DNA of 64,000 bases from Paramecium tetraurelia (lineage: Eukaryota; Ciliophora; Oligohymenophorea; Peniculida; Parameciidae). Below the pieces are notes generated by a model. That model saw only the letters and a program-made list of their open reading frames with translations, was not told where the DNA came from and searched no databases. A program made the position numbers and the translations under genes. Below are positions 12,097 to 24,726 of this stretch, piece by piece. Location of the stretch: the NCBI RefSeq assembly GCF_000165425.1, contig NW_001799640.1, positions 71,825 through 135,824 on the forward strand, read 5' to 3'. Numbering within the stretch: position 1 is the stretch's first letter; every line of letters begins with the position of its first letter.

Positions 12097-13074
12097 TACT
12101 TTAATGTAAATGTAATAATTAAGACTATAGAATGCTATAAATAAATGGGTATGTTATTTGTAATTTTCATTAATTAAATGTCTAATCAATCTATTTATAA
12201 TTGAAACTAAAAGATCACACTTTATAAAGATATAATAAAAATATAAAAAAAAATAATATATTTTGACCTCAAATTTAGTTTAATATATAAAGGGATGCAA
12301 AAATAATCATTTTAAATTTTATTGTTTAGCATTATTTATTTATATTTAGATAAAATTCCTTATGCTCTATAAAACAAGTATCTTATGAAAACTTTTAATC
12401 ACCAAACTCATTTTAAGATGTTATTTTTAGCTTCTATTATTCTGAAATTTTGAAACCACTTAATTGTTATAATTTATATACTAACAAAATATGGATTCAA
12501 AGCTATTGACTTTAAATTGTCTTTTATCAAAAGATTTTCCATTTTAAAACTTACAATATATATATCTTTAAATTCTTAAATATAGTTTATCAAACTATTT
12601 TATTAATTTAACCAATAAATACCCTTTTAGTCAACTCCTCTCATAAGATAAAAATTCAAATATTATTTTCCCTTTTTGTGTTCAAAAGTATAAAGTCATT
12701 TAATCTATTTCAATGAACTTTTAACCAAAATTTAAACTAACTTATACATGATATGATATAAGAATTTTTAAATAAATTCCCATAATAATTGACACTGCTT
12801 TAAACAGTATAAATATGATTTAATCTCAATAAATAATATTCAGCACTAGTTTCAAAAATTGGATTCTCTTCTAAATGTGTAAACAGTAAAATTATCAAAA
12901 TTTATTATTTACAATAACTTTTATTCTGCAGAAGCAATAAAGGAAAAGCAAGAAATAATAAATAAAATAATCATATGAAACTGAAGTTGAAAAAGTTATA
13001 TATTCATAATATATAATCAAAAACTGAATTTGCGTTTAAGTTTATTTTAATATGCATATATGAAATAATATGTA
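12097..13074. other. AT-rich intergenic region
   Basis: 978 bp between a gene end and a gene start, unusually long for this window. Homopolymer A/T runs and short TA stretches only; nothing coding or structured was recognised on either strand. Confidence 0.55.
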
Positions 13075-13976
13075 TCAATTGATAATGGCAGCTGGTTTTC
13101 TTGTTTGTCTATCATTATAAGTCAAGGATAGTTTCTCTGCTTTTTCTTACTCTTATTTTTAGACATCTGCTGATCTAGCTTCCAAATTTGCTGACTATTA
13201 TTTAGATTAGTGAAATTACTTGGGTCACATCCAATGGATATAATGGAAATTCTTAATCCCCTTTGAATAGAGCTCTCAATTCAAAATAGTATTTTGCATA
13301 CAAATCACCTTTTACTGTGACATTATACTAAAGCAATTCTAAGAACTTAGCTTCTAATTTATTGATTTCCTATTGTTCAAATTGAAATCTTACTTATGTT
13401 GTGAAGAAGGGGTAGATGAATGCAAAATCAGCATTTGATAAATATTTGTCATCCCACACTTTTTGGGCTACTAACAATGAACTTAGAAGTAAAGGTCTCC
13501 AATTTGTTGGGTTTAAGGTCAATCCCGTAAATGCGATCAGTCGATTTATGTAAACTAAACAGATGATACAACATTCTGGACTGAATCTAAAGAATATTAA
13601 TATATTATTACTATGCGCAATCATAGAGTGCCTTCATGAATTCATAGATGTTGTCAACACTTGGAGGTTCTCTTAATAGTAACTAAAATGTTTAAAATAA
13701 TGGACAACCTTCCTTTGCTCGTCAAATTCTTCGGGCTTTTCTTCGATATACTTTTCTTCACTAAAGAAATACAATTCCGAAGTCTTTGGAATCTATTTTC
13801 CTTGCTCCTAGTCCTCCTACATTTAAGAATGAAGGATTGTGGAAACAGCCTAAATGATTGATTTAACATTAGGATTGGAAATGGTTGATTTAATATACCT
13901 AACTGTAAACAAAATAATTTTACATGGAGGACGTGGTATTGGAGTATCTGTCTTTTTGTTATTTGTTATTAATCAT
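13075..13976 (-). CDS. Cyclin Y family protein
   Basis: 258 aa with five introns (13195-13219, 13370-13393, 13587-13611, 13683-13708, 13899-13923), all needed to keep frame. The cyclin box is clear: LVYINRLIAFTGLTLNPTNW, LLLSSLLVAQKVWDDKYLSN, LEAKFLELLQYNVTV and YAKYYFELRALF. These match cyclin Y, which activates PFTAIRE/PCTAIRE kinases (CDK14/16) at membranes. The second intron begins GTT, not GTA. The first exon is short; its ATG is the only one that splices in frame. A CDK14-like partner would be needed for function and is not in this window. Confidence 0.88.
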
Positions 13977-14177
13977 TTAATTAAATATATTATTTAATGA
14001 TCTTTTAATAAATATGAATTCTAATTAAATATTATTTTCAGCAAATAAAAATGGAAAAAAATGAACTATGTTAATATAATAAAAATTGGCAAATTATATG
14101 ATTATATTCATTTAATAAAATTGTATTATTTAACAATTATTTATTATCAAATCTTTATTATTAAAAAAATTAGATTG

Positions 14178-15152
14178 ATGTAGTCAGACGTAATCTTCAG
14201 AACGGCCAAAGGTTGGGATTCTTTCAGTGATAAGTATGCAAGAAGAATTTAAAAAAATACTTCCGTGTTTTTCATGACCCTATTGAACATGCTACATTAT
14301 GAAGAGGCTAATAGGTATCTAAAACCAATAAAATATAAGTATTTTGGATGCTGGCTGTGGAGCAGGATATTTACATTAACACATGTTGAATTAAAAGAAA
14401 CCTGAGGCTCATCTATATGGATTTGATCTAAGTTCCGAAATGGTTAGGAGAGCTGGAGCAAGGATGAAACGTTCCTTAAATAAAGAATAAATTGGATCTT
14501 TAGATATATTAACTCATGAGGAAGTGGATTCCGTCAAATTTGGTATATATTTAGGTATATTAATTTAGATGATGAAATCTTCAAAAAGATAAATTATCAT
14601 TTATCTGTTGGAAGTGTCGAGGACTTAAGTCAATACAACAATGAAATATTCGACATTTATGTGTGCAATCTTGTCTATCAAATAATTGGAGATCAACCTA
14701 AAGCAATGAGCGAAGCATTCAGAGTGTTGAAACCAGGAGGAAAAGTTGGAATTACAGTTTGGGGAAAGAAAGAGAATTGTTCCGCCCTATGGTTTTTGAA
14801 GGAATTGGCATTTGAAACTGGATTAGCACCAGCTGGAATGCAAGGAGGAAGATTTGTATCAGATCCTGAAGAACTAATCACATTAGCTACTAATGCAGGA
14901 TTCATAAATCCAAGTATTTAATTCATTATATCTATAGTATGTTGGTCCTAAATGACTCCATTTGATGTTGTGAGTATGAAAAATGTGGAAGAGTTCTTCA
15001 ATCCAGAAATAGAAGGAATCTTGGCTAATTCTACAAAAGAACAAATAGATATTTATTACAAAGCCCTTGAAAAAATGATAAACGATTATAAGAGAGAGAA
15101 GAAACCATTTCCATTCGAGTGTTATTTGTTGGTCGCAGAAAAACCAATGTGA
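14178..15152 (+). CDS. SAM-dependent methyltransferase, class I
   Basis: 299 aa after removal of introns 14315-14339, 14543-14568 and 14914-14937. Motif I, ILDAGCGAGYL, binds the methionine part of SAM, and the acidic residue ending strand 2 is in LYGFDLSSEM. Post-motif region: FDIYVCNLVYQI and RVLKPGGKVGITVWG, typical of type-11/UbiE-like methyltransferases. The substrate cannot be told. The first intron ends AAG, a rarer 3' site; if unspliced the motif I frame would be lost. Confidence 0.82.
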
Positions 15153-15793
15153 TCTAATAAAGACTTATAACAATAATCGTTTATTAATCTTATTATATTA
15201 TCTTCGACCTTTTGGCAAATTTCTCTTTATATTTCAGACAAAACCTTTCTCATACACAAGTCAACCAAGTCAAACTTATTTTAATTAAGATGAACTGAAT
15301 AAACATCTATATAGTTCCTATTTTCATGAATATTTGTAATTCAAAGGCTTTAATGCTACTAAATATCCAAATAGATCTTCTAAATTCCTAAACATATTTT
15401 CTCAATAATTTAAGTAAATACACTCAGAACAAATAGTTTGAGTTTAATTTCATTCCAGACAATCTAAATACTAACTCTCAAGGTGGATAGTCTTTTAGGT
15501 CGCTATCATTATTAGAAACGTTTGAATTTTCTTTTATTTAATTATTTATTAAGAATCTGTTTAAGATTCAAAATGTATTTTACTCAAGCAAGATAAGACA
15601 TTTTATTAATATAAAACCTTTGTAATCATTACAATATATTAAGGTCTTCTTACAGAAATTTACAGAATTAATTGAGATTATTAAAAATTATAAAGATCTC
15701 ATTATTTAATTTTGTATGTACAAAACAATTTTCACTTTTGATTAAAATATCCATAATAATAATAATACAAAATTCAATATATATTGAGAACTC
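15153..15793. other. Intergenic region, possible decayed gene on the minus strand
   Basis: 641 bp. On the minus strand about 15190-15480 there are protein-like blocks (LEDLFGYLVALKPLNYKY; NKFDLVDLCMRKVLSEIQRE) in different frames with TGA between. I could not splice them into a gene. The remainder is A/T-rich and featureless. Confidence 0.4.
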
Positions 15794-17258
15794 TCAACCC
15801 TCATAATCATCATGCTGACGATAATCTTCTGCTTCGGCTTCTGCTCCAGTTTCCTCTTCATCGCCACCTTCCAAATCATCTGGATTAATTCCAAATAAAT
15901 GTAAATTTTACTAAATAATATTAATATTTACATTGAATAATTCTCTGAATTGGTTATTCTCAGATACTAGCTTCTCGTTTTCATCTGCCAAAACTTGTTT
16001 CTCATCTAACATGTGTTGATATAACTATTTAAAATTTTCTATTATTTCTTCTAGTTTTAATATTTCTTGATCCTTTTCCTCCAATTAAATTTACCAATTT
16101 TCATCAGATTCTTAATTATCATTTTATTTTGATCCAGAATTCTTCTCTTGTAATTAGTTTTATAATTCTAATATCAATTAATCTTTCTGATTGTTTTCAT
16201 TCTCCATTTCTTCCATTTTAGCTTATATCTCCTCAAAATTATAATTTTAAAATTCATGAGCAATTTCTAATATTTAATCCTATTTCTCTTATGCAACATC
16301 TTCTAATTATTTTACTTACTACTCATATAGTTTCTTTTGTTAATCTAATTTCTTATTTGTCTATAAATCAGTGGTTTTCAATTGTTCTTTTAATTTTTTA
16401 ACCTATTGATATATTTAGGAAATTTACATCTTCAGACAATTATTCAGTTTTCTTTTTATCCTCATGGTATTATTTCTTTAGATCATTAATTTTCTTCTCC
16501 AAATCTTTTTGATTTTATTGTCTTATTATTAATAACTAATATTACATTATTTTTTCAACTTCTTTATTTATATTCTAAAGCTAATCTTTGGTCTATTGCA
16601 ATTCAATCTACAACTTTTTATTATTTTCTTGTTCTCTTTTAACCTAAACTGCCAATTCTTTAGATTAATCCTATGAAATTTATATTATTAATTACAGAAG
16701 GTAATTCCGAATCCTCTTATCTTCCAATATAATTATGCTTGATTTTGGTTAATTGTTGGAGTGATTCAGATTTACCCTAGGAAACTTATGCAACTTTTGG
16801 CACCTCTTTGTTTGAAGTAGAATTAGGTTTACTTGATTGGATATTTTTGGTTTCCAAATCAAACTTTCCCATTTTTTGAGAAGTTACAAATTATTAAATT
16901 TAGGCAGAGGCTTATGGTTATGGTTATTGATATTGAATTTATTATTATATTGGTTTCTACTTTAATTCAGGTTTGCTCTAGCAATTCAAATTAATATAAA
17001 TTACTTATAGTTATTTATTTCGAATACCTGCAGCAGATTAACTCTTTATATTCATTTCTATTTGATGTTATATTAAGGGATACCTTGATATGACATAATT
17101 TCTGTTATATGTTGGGAATCAATTGGACCTTTTTTATTATGGACTTGTGTATTGCAAGCATAACAGATACAGTATATCTGTCCAGGTTTACATTCTGAAC
17201 ATTTGATGGTTGCTGGCCTTTACTTACAAGCCATGCATTAGACAAAGAGAGAACTCAT
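15794..17258 (-). CDS. B-box zinc-finger coiled-coil protein
   Basis: 446 aa; introns at 15911-15931, 16403-16427, 16671-16695, 16978-17004 and 17058-17083. The first 60 residues have Cys/His spacing of a B-box-like zinc finger (CMACKQRPATIKCSEC, CYACNTQVH). A Q/N/S-rich linker follows and then a long coiled coil from roughly residue 170 to 420, ending in an acidic tail (GGDEEETGAEAEAED). No RING is present, so it is not a classical TRIM ligase. Function is unknown; a scaffold role is likely. Confidence 0.78.
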
Positions 17259-17355
17259 AATTTCAAATGAAATTATAATTAAATATTAATACAATTTGAT
17301 TTGAGAGAATAATATCAAATACAATATGCCAAAACAGCAAAGCAGTACATATATA

Positions 17356-18505
17356 TCATTTTTTTATTATGGTTGAATAATTTTAATTGGATGAGTTGCA
17401 AATTGTGAAAGAACAATCAGATTTAGGAGATGCACTCCTTAGTAATTTTCTTGACAACGGACTTATTCTAACTTAATTAATCTTCTTATCCTCCTCCTCT
17501 CTTAATTTCTTTTGAAATTGTTTTTATTATACTTCATCTTGATATAATTTCTGCCTTTCTAATAAACTGGCATTATTATATTTCTTCTACACAATATACC
17601 TAGAACCATCATGAATTTCAGGAACATAACTAAACTGTTCTTACTCACTTAATTCCTACTCCATTTACATCTTTTATTTGAATATTTTCTCCTCAGTTTG
17701 TCTCAACCTAAAATAATAAGGTCAATCTTACCATTATTTTTATGAGTCATACCATTGATCAAAACCATTTCTTGGTTTCTAAGCAGGTACCTTATTTTCT
17801 GACTTCTTTACTTTTAATTTATTATTTTTCACATTTTCTTCTGTTTTCATTATCTGATTAATTCCAACCTTTTTTTCTTTTTGAGTTGATTTATGAATGA
17901 AAGAAGACAAATTATATTATTTTGATTTGCTCTCAAATTCTTTCTTTAGCCATGAGTTATAAGAAGAAGGTGACAATATGGCAACATTGTGTTTTGGTTG
18001 TTCTGGAGTTCTTGCTGATTATTGTTCACAAGTAGAAACATTGGAAGGTGATTTATTATTATTTAGATTACTGCTATTCTTATTACGATTGGATTTTGTG
18101 GTAGTCCCATTAAGCACTTTGGTTTATGGAGATTTAGGTAAGTAGCTTTACTTGAACATATAGTTCCCCTTTAAATTTGTCTTGCTTGTTTTAGTTGGAA
18201 GACAATTAATTGAGGATGGCTATGAACGGTCACTAACCAGGTCTTGACTTTTATTCAATAATAGAAGGTTGAGTGCATTTTAATTCTTTTCGTTTATGGT
18301 CTGATCCATTGGATATGGTGTTGGGGATATGAAGTTACAATCGTAATCTTTGTTTTATATATGTTGGAGCAATTGTTCTTTAAACTGCAATTGTTATTCC
18401 TTTAATTGTTAAACTAACATCTTCGAACTTTATACTTTGCTGATTTCTTTGTTCAAAGATCTCGAGATCAGAGTCATAGTCTTCATTAATAATCACTGTT
18501 GACAT
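17356..18505 (-). CDS. Unknown Gln/Ser/Asn-rich protein with short coiled coil
   Basis: 367 aa with introns at 17708-17731 and 18414-18435. The N-terminus is acidic (NEDYDSDLEIFE), followed by a short Gln-rich helix, a long low-complexity region, and a C-terminal basic helix. FSYVPEIHDGSRYIVQKK near the end resembles short docking motifs in ciliary structural proteins, but this is weak. No family recognised. Confidence 0.68.
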
Positions 18506-18549
18506 CGAATAAAATTTATTTATAATAAATATAAATTACATAGAATTAT

Positions 18550-19185
18550 TCAATTTAAGAATGAATCTTGCAAAAGACTATTGATTTGTTTTTGCAAGAT
18601 TAACTTATATTGGCTTAGCCTCTTTTTGCCATTAGGAGTTGTTGATCTTTGTTGGGAAATTTAGGAATCTTGAAGGTTTTCTTTGACTCTACTAAGTGAT
18701 CTTATCCTAATTGCAATGCTTTCGGTTGATAGCATAGATTTTTAAGTTTTACTGTTGACTCAACTTAATAAAATCATACATTAATGCTTTGTGTAGAAGG
18801 CTGGCATTTTGGCCACTGTATTGGAATAGATATCAGTAGATATTTTGAGTTGTCTGTCCTTTTTCGCAGTGGTCTTAATTCTTTGGATTTTGACTTGAGT
18901 AAGTTAGGGAGCTTGATCATTGGGAGTAGACAGTGGACTATAATTTAATTGTTACTTTGGGTAATTGTAGATTTTCATAATATCGCAGTTCCTGAGAGGC
19001 AGAGAATGAACTACATAGCCTTCTTAGATGAGAGATTTAGGATTTGGATGAATTTATTGAATAAATTAGGATCTCCTGACTTGAACATTCTGGAGAATGT
19101 CAATATTAAATAAATTTCGTATTCGTTTTTCTGCAAAATCAACGTTGGTTTCCTTTCCGATTCGGTGATGCAATTATTAAATCAT
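18550..19185 (-). CDS. Unknown basic protein
   Basis: 204 aa, one 21-nt intron (18759-18779); using the 28-nt alternative 3' site would run the frame into the next gene. The sequence is basic and Gln/Lys-rich with motifs such as RSLSRVKENLQDSQ and a helix near the C-terminus. A perfect 12-bp inverted repeat lies in its last codons (18564-18575 and 18590-18601). No family was recognised. The gene ends 44 bp before the start of the next gene on the same strand. Confidence 0.62.
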
Positions 19186-19260
19186 ATTATATTTATTTTA
19201 TGATAAAAAGGTTTAATATATTATATGTTGATTTATGAATATAACAATACACTCATTAAA

Positions 19261-19968
19261 TCATGGTTATTTGCTTAAATTATACTAATAATTTTTAAAT
19301 ACCTGGAGCTTTGCGAAGACATCGATGCTTTGGATCTGCTCTCGCTGGAGGAAGGGGACCTCCTGGTTGGTTTCTTCTGCTGTTTCTACTATTATCGATA
19401 TCTTCTTCTGGACTTGGAGGATTCAGAAGACTTGGAGGAGGAAGATGAAGATCTCCTTCGCTTCCTGTCTTTGTCTCGACGACTACAACATATTAAATTT
19501 GAGTGTACTTTCTCTTCTCTGAAGGCGACCTTGATTTTGGACAATCCTTGCGTACATGACCCTTTTTATAGCAACGATAACAAGTGTCTCGCAAGTCCCC
19601 TGGTGAAATGGGATATGTTCATACCTTCTTTGCATTCGTTTGCCCAATGTCCTTTGCGGCCGCAATTGAAACATACGTCTCTGGATGTGGGTCCTCTTGC
19701 ACCTTACGGTCGATCATCTTTTCAATTTCATCCATCTCTTTTTTCTACCTCTTGGTTTGACTGTGATACGATCACTGCCTTCATTCAATCGTTTGTTGTC
19801 CATTTTTGAAATGGCTGCCTTGGCATCATCTCCATTTTCAAACTCAACAAAAGCATGAGTGTTTCGCAAATCAATGTCCTTGATTTTGCCGAACTTCTCA
19901 AACTCTTATTGAAGGTGCTCTCTTCGGATCCTGGAACTCAGACGCCCAACATATACTTATCGACTCAT
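19261..19968 (-). CDS. SR-type splicing factor: RRM plus two zinc knuckles and RS tail
   Basis: 198 aa with four introns (19274-19302, 19483-19508, 19600-19624, 19718-19748). The RRM has RNP2 VYVGRL and RNP1-like HAFVEFEN. Two CCHC knuckles follow, CFNCGRKGHWANEC and CYRCYKKGHVRKDC, each CX2CX4HX4C. The tail is Ser/Arg-rich (RKRRRSSSSSSKSSESSKSR). One-RRM, two-knuckle architecture matches plant RS2Z proteins; SRSF7/RSZ have one knuckle. The protein should bind pre-mRNA and help define the very short introns. The 31-nt intron ends AAG. Confidence 0.9.
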
Positions 19969-20021
19969 ATTTAATTTATTAATTAATATATGTCGATGTT
20001 TTAAATTAATATTCGTAAATC

Positions 20022-22389
20022 TCATTTTTGTGGAAATCCGCTAGGTCTAGATGAAGGTTTGGAAGTTGATTTTGCAGCATCAGTATATCTACGAACTCTT
20101 TTAAATTGTTGTTATTATTATTATTAAGGAGTAAGTTCACCAAATGATTGATTGGCTAATCTAAATTTAAAAAAATATTTAAAAATCAAAATACCTCACA
20201 GAAGTAGATGCATTCGGAGTCTTTTTTGATTATTATTAGACCATTTTTGGTATGGGTTTTTTGAGATATTTATTTGCGTATTCATTAGTTTAGATGAGAT
20301 CACTTTGCTTCTCTTATTTCTGTTGTTGAGTGAATTAAGTAAAGACAGTTTCTTCTTATTGAATGAGCAAAGTCTACTCTTCCTAAAAGTTTTGATTTTG
20401 CTATTATCTTTACTGAATTTAGAGGAAAACCTCTTTGGCCAAAGATTGCTAGGTTATACCCTTCACATTTTTGATGAGGTTGTATTCAATAGGTTCCAAA
20501 TATTAGTAGATTTAAGGCAAAGATTTAATTAATTGTATTTGTACACTTGCAGCTTTGTCAGAGCTATAAGAGACGACTTGGTTGAGCTATAGAGAAAATC
20601 AAAACATATAATTACATTGAGTTCTTGGAACCGTTTCCTACTGATCAATGGTACCAGATTGGACACCCAAAAAATGTAGCGCACTCTTTTGTTGTTGTTG
20701 CCTCTGAAGAACATCAGATTCATGGTGTCTTTGATCTTCATTTGGATTTCGTAGTCTTGAGAGACACTGTAGAATTTAGCCAAACATTTCATGGATAAGA
20801 GGTCTGAATCGATGTTTTATTAATCTTTGTAGATGACTGGCAAGATGAATTGTTCGAAATGCTTTTTGTTAATGAGATGCAGGAATTTGAGAAGGTGCTC
20901 TAAAAATAGTTAATTATATTAATAATTGCTTAAGCATTTCTTGTAGACTTTTTGCAATTATTAATTGATGTCTTTGAACTAGGTTTTCTAGAGGGATACT
21001 AAATGTATATAATTACTAGCTTCTCCTGATTCTCTTCGTTGCCCTACAACAACCTATACATTTCAGGCAGATTGATGGCTAATATGCAATCAAGATCTTC
21101 ACTCTAGATCACACACTCAAACAAATGCCACATCTTTTGTAACACATAACTGTACTTTAAGATTTATGTACTTCAATTACATCAAACTATTTCGAAACTT
21201 CATGCAATATCTTGCAAGCCAGCAATTTGTTCTATTGACTCTTATCCTATATTAAAATATCCGCATAGGGCATTAAAATCTAACTAGCATGAGGGCCTTC
21301 ATGCAGATGTAATATGATTCCCGGTAAATTATATAAATACCATTTCCGAATCTCGTCATTCTGATGCTGTCCGAATTTCTGATACAAAATGGTAAATTTG
21401 TTCTTGAATTCGTCATTAATCAAATCCTGGATCTGCACGAAGGTCTCTCCACTGTATTGCAAAGCCACACTCAACAATTCTACGTTGCTTGTCGATAAGC
21501 AATCAATGAAGATGGTGGTTCCTTTGATCTACTCTAATCTAAAGTGACAATTACATTGTAACTGTTTCTGGGCAACAAGTGCTGAAACCTCAAGAAGGTC
21601 TTGATCATGCTTTTCTTCACATTTATTTGGGTGTCATACAATAACTCATTGATTTTGTCAATAAAGTATTGTTCTACCAATTCTCCAGACAAGTTGCATA
21701 TCAAACAAGTAAGTAATTCATCTGCAACTAGTTCTCTGATTTCGTGATCTGGATCTGAACACAATAAACGAGCTCGATCCAATATTGGTCCTTTCATTTC
21801 ATCCTTCAACACAGGAGAAATGCATACAATCATCTTAGCTCCGACCCATCTGCCAATTTCAGGCTATTTCGGTTCGCTAAATTGGATAATCATTTTCTCC
21901 AAATAAGTCTAAAATTCTTTATAATCAATCAGTAACACCAAATTTTGAAATACAGGCATCCAAGCCTGTGCTAATTTCCATTAATATAGTTAAATGAAAT
22001 GGAGTGACAATTAGATGGTTTCTTTTGGTTTTACTTTGCAACCTAGCAAAGATCTTGCTGCCATTATCTGTATTTCTTCACTTTACTCCATTATGTCGCC
22101 TCGTATATATTGATACAATTGATCAAAACCAAGTGATAGCAATCTGTGTAGATTGTTATAGATCTAACATACAAAAAATGGATGGGAAATAAATTACAGC
22201 TACTTTTTAGCGTTGCTATCCCTTCATCAAAATTATTTATGCTCGTTTGATCTCTGGTAAGTCTTCTTCCAATGTTAACTTCTTTATTTCTTCATCTTTC
22301 TATACAAAATAATAACAATTCAAATTTACATTCAGAGTTATTCGACTTTCATTCACTTCAAAGTTATCAAAACTATAATCCATCATCAT
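20022..22389 (-). CDS. HEAT-repeat protein, possibly PP4 regulatory subunit 4-like
   Basis: 720 aa with seven introns of 30, 34, 23, 26, 29, 29 and 34 nt; the spliced length is exact. The first two thirds are helical repeats of HEAT type: ARLLCSDPDHEIRELVADEL, KFGQHQNDEIRKWYLYNLPG and MKIKDTMNLMFF. The C-terminal third is Gln-rich and basic. EIRKWYLYNLPGI recalls PP4R4/PP2A-A-like scaffold proteins, but HEAT repeats diverge and this assignment is tentative. Two introns of 34 nt are among the longest here. Confidence 0.72.
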
Positions 22390-22435
22390 AACTTTAGTTG
22401 TATAAATATTTAAAATAACAAATATAATTTAATAA

Positions 22436-24379
22436 ATGAATTAAGACTAAGATGAGAAACTCGTAATTAAAATTCCATATATATTTAGTTCATCGACACC
22501 GTTTAAACATAATAACTTGAAATTGAGGGTTTGAAAAAGTAGATTCGACTTCAAGAATTCCAATCCAAATAACAACATCTAGAAGTAAACTCTTAAGCCT
22601 ATCAAAGTTAATCAATTCCCTCGATCAATTGAAGAAGCGGAATGAGGAATTGGATCTAGAATTGAACAAACAGATTGAATCCACTCACGAAACAGAATTA
22701 CAGCATTTTGCTCTATAGATGCAAGAATAATTGGCTAAGGCTGAAGAATAAATACTCATCTATCAAGAGAATGAGGTACAACTTTGATCAACTACTTTGT
22801 AGCTCAAATTGATCAAAGAAATCTAGTAACTCCAAGGCAAGTTGGAATCCGATAAGATTAACGATTTGAAACAACAATTGGTTAAAATGGAAGAAACTGC
22901 CATCGCCCTGATTGTTGAGAAAGAGTTTATCATCTCAGAATAAGCCAAAGAAATAGAGTTGTTGAGATAAAACGAAAAATTAAATCATTCTTAAACTGAG
23001 AACAGCACTCAAATTCAAATTTTCGATATTCAAGACTTGGAAAACAAACTCTAAGATTATCAATATAAATTAGAACATCAATAATCACTTCATGAAGAGC
23101 AACTCTCAAATCTAGAAAGAATTATCACCACTCGTATATTTGAATCATTAGAAATTGAAATGAATTAGAAGAAACTAGTCGAGCAGGATCTGTTGCATCA
23201 AATACATATTCTTGAAGAAAAGAACAAGTATTACGAGAGACTATTGAATGATTAAGAAAAAAAACTCAACATTTTGAGAGACGAAAAAAGCCAAGAACAA
23301 ATACTCTATGACAAAAAGTTCCAAGAGATTAGTGAACGATTGAGATATGCTCTATAATAAGTTATCAAAAGTGATAAGAAATGCGAAGATGCGTATAAGC
23401 AATTCTCACAATTACAAAGAGAAAAACAGAATATGACAAAACAGAAGGAGGAGCTAATACGAAAACAAGTGTTTCTGGAAAATCAAAACAGGAAGCATAC
23501 ATTGGCAATTTAAGAATATAAGGAATTGGCTGAAACTCTTTAATAACAGATCAATGAATAAGATTAAGTTATCTAAGAACAAAACGAACAGCTCTAAAAG
23601 TTAGCTGTCCATTATGAACAACAACTTAAAATTGCTATTCAATCCCATACACAGAAGTTTGATTTCAGCGATCTTGAAATGCCATCCAATTCAAATGCAT
23701 TATTAAGTGATCTCCTCAAGGATAGTCAAATTAGTTAAAATCATCAAAATTCTCACATCGATTCACCAACTCATTCTTTAACTCATACTTCTCACCTTTC
23801 GGATTCCTATTGTTCTTTTTAAACCAAAAACAGTTCTAGAAGAAGAGTTGGAAATGATTGTAAATATGATAGCATTAAAGATGCATTACTTGATGCCAAA
23901 CATACAATTAAGTAAATAATAATTATTATTCTAGAATCTAAAATTTAGAGATTTCCAATTATGAGCAAACCATTGAGATTTTGTAGAAAGAATTGAAAAC
24001 TCAATTATTAGAAATCCATAATCTTAGAAAAATCAAATTAGATTTTAAATAAGACAAAGAGCATAAATTAGAAATAGAGAAATTAAAATTGTGTTTGAAT
24101 ACAATGGAAACGCATTATCTAACTACAAAATTGTGTTTGGCTGAGGAAATTAACTTTTTAAAAGATGAGTTAAAGAGAGCAGAATCAGAGGCTTCAAAAT
24201 CTAAATTGTAATTAGCTTAATTAAATGCTCAATTTTGCATTATTCAATAAAAATATTAGAATTTAGATCGATAACAATCACAATCACAATATCAAAGCCT
24301 CACAAACAGACAACCATAAAATATAGATGAGAAAAGTCCTGTTAAGGGAAGGAAGAGTATCTTTTCCATCTTTGGTTGA
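22436..24379 (+). CDS. Long coiled-coil protein
   Basis: 623 aa, introns 22463-22488, 22585-22607 and 23912-23934. The start MNQDQDEKL joins the main frame only through the first intron. Almost the entire length is a heptad-rich coiled coil interrupted by a Ser/His-rich segment around residue 430 and ending in KGRKSIFSIFG. It diverges from the HEAT gene with 46 bp between start codons, so both probably share a bidirectional promoter. No family recognised. Confidence 0.75.
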
Positions 24380-24726
24380 GTTGAAACAAGAATTAACAAT
24401 TGATTATTTTTAATATGTAACTTAAAATATCTGTTAACCTCGTTGAATTTTATTTAAATCTTAACCCTTTTGGAGTTAGACTCTAGTATCACAATGAGAA
24501 TTGGATGAAGGATGAGGGAGCGTATTTCAAAAATATTTAGTTCTTCTTTTAAACCATAATCATATTATTTAAGTAATTATTATACCAAAAGATTATTTAC
24601 TCTTAATTAAATAATTAAATATATTCAATTAATAATTAATATTGTTCATTATTAGATTAATCAATTTATCAAGTTTTTAATTGTTTGATTATAAACTTTA
24701 ATTTAAATAATTAAAGATATATCTGC
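24380..24726. other. Intergenic region
   Basis: 347 bp, nearly all A/T with short A/T inverted stretches. Nothing coding recognised. Confidence 0.5.

Noticed and set aside
15153-15480. Small-TIM-like reading of CMRKVLSEIQREICQ
   Set aside because: Cysteine spacing is wrong and the frame is broken by TGA; better viewed as a relic.
19330-19809. Long plus-strand frame with Leu/Glu/Asp-rich text
   Set aside because: It is the antisense shadow of the RS domain and zinc knuckles of the SR protein gene.
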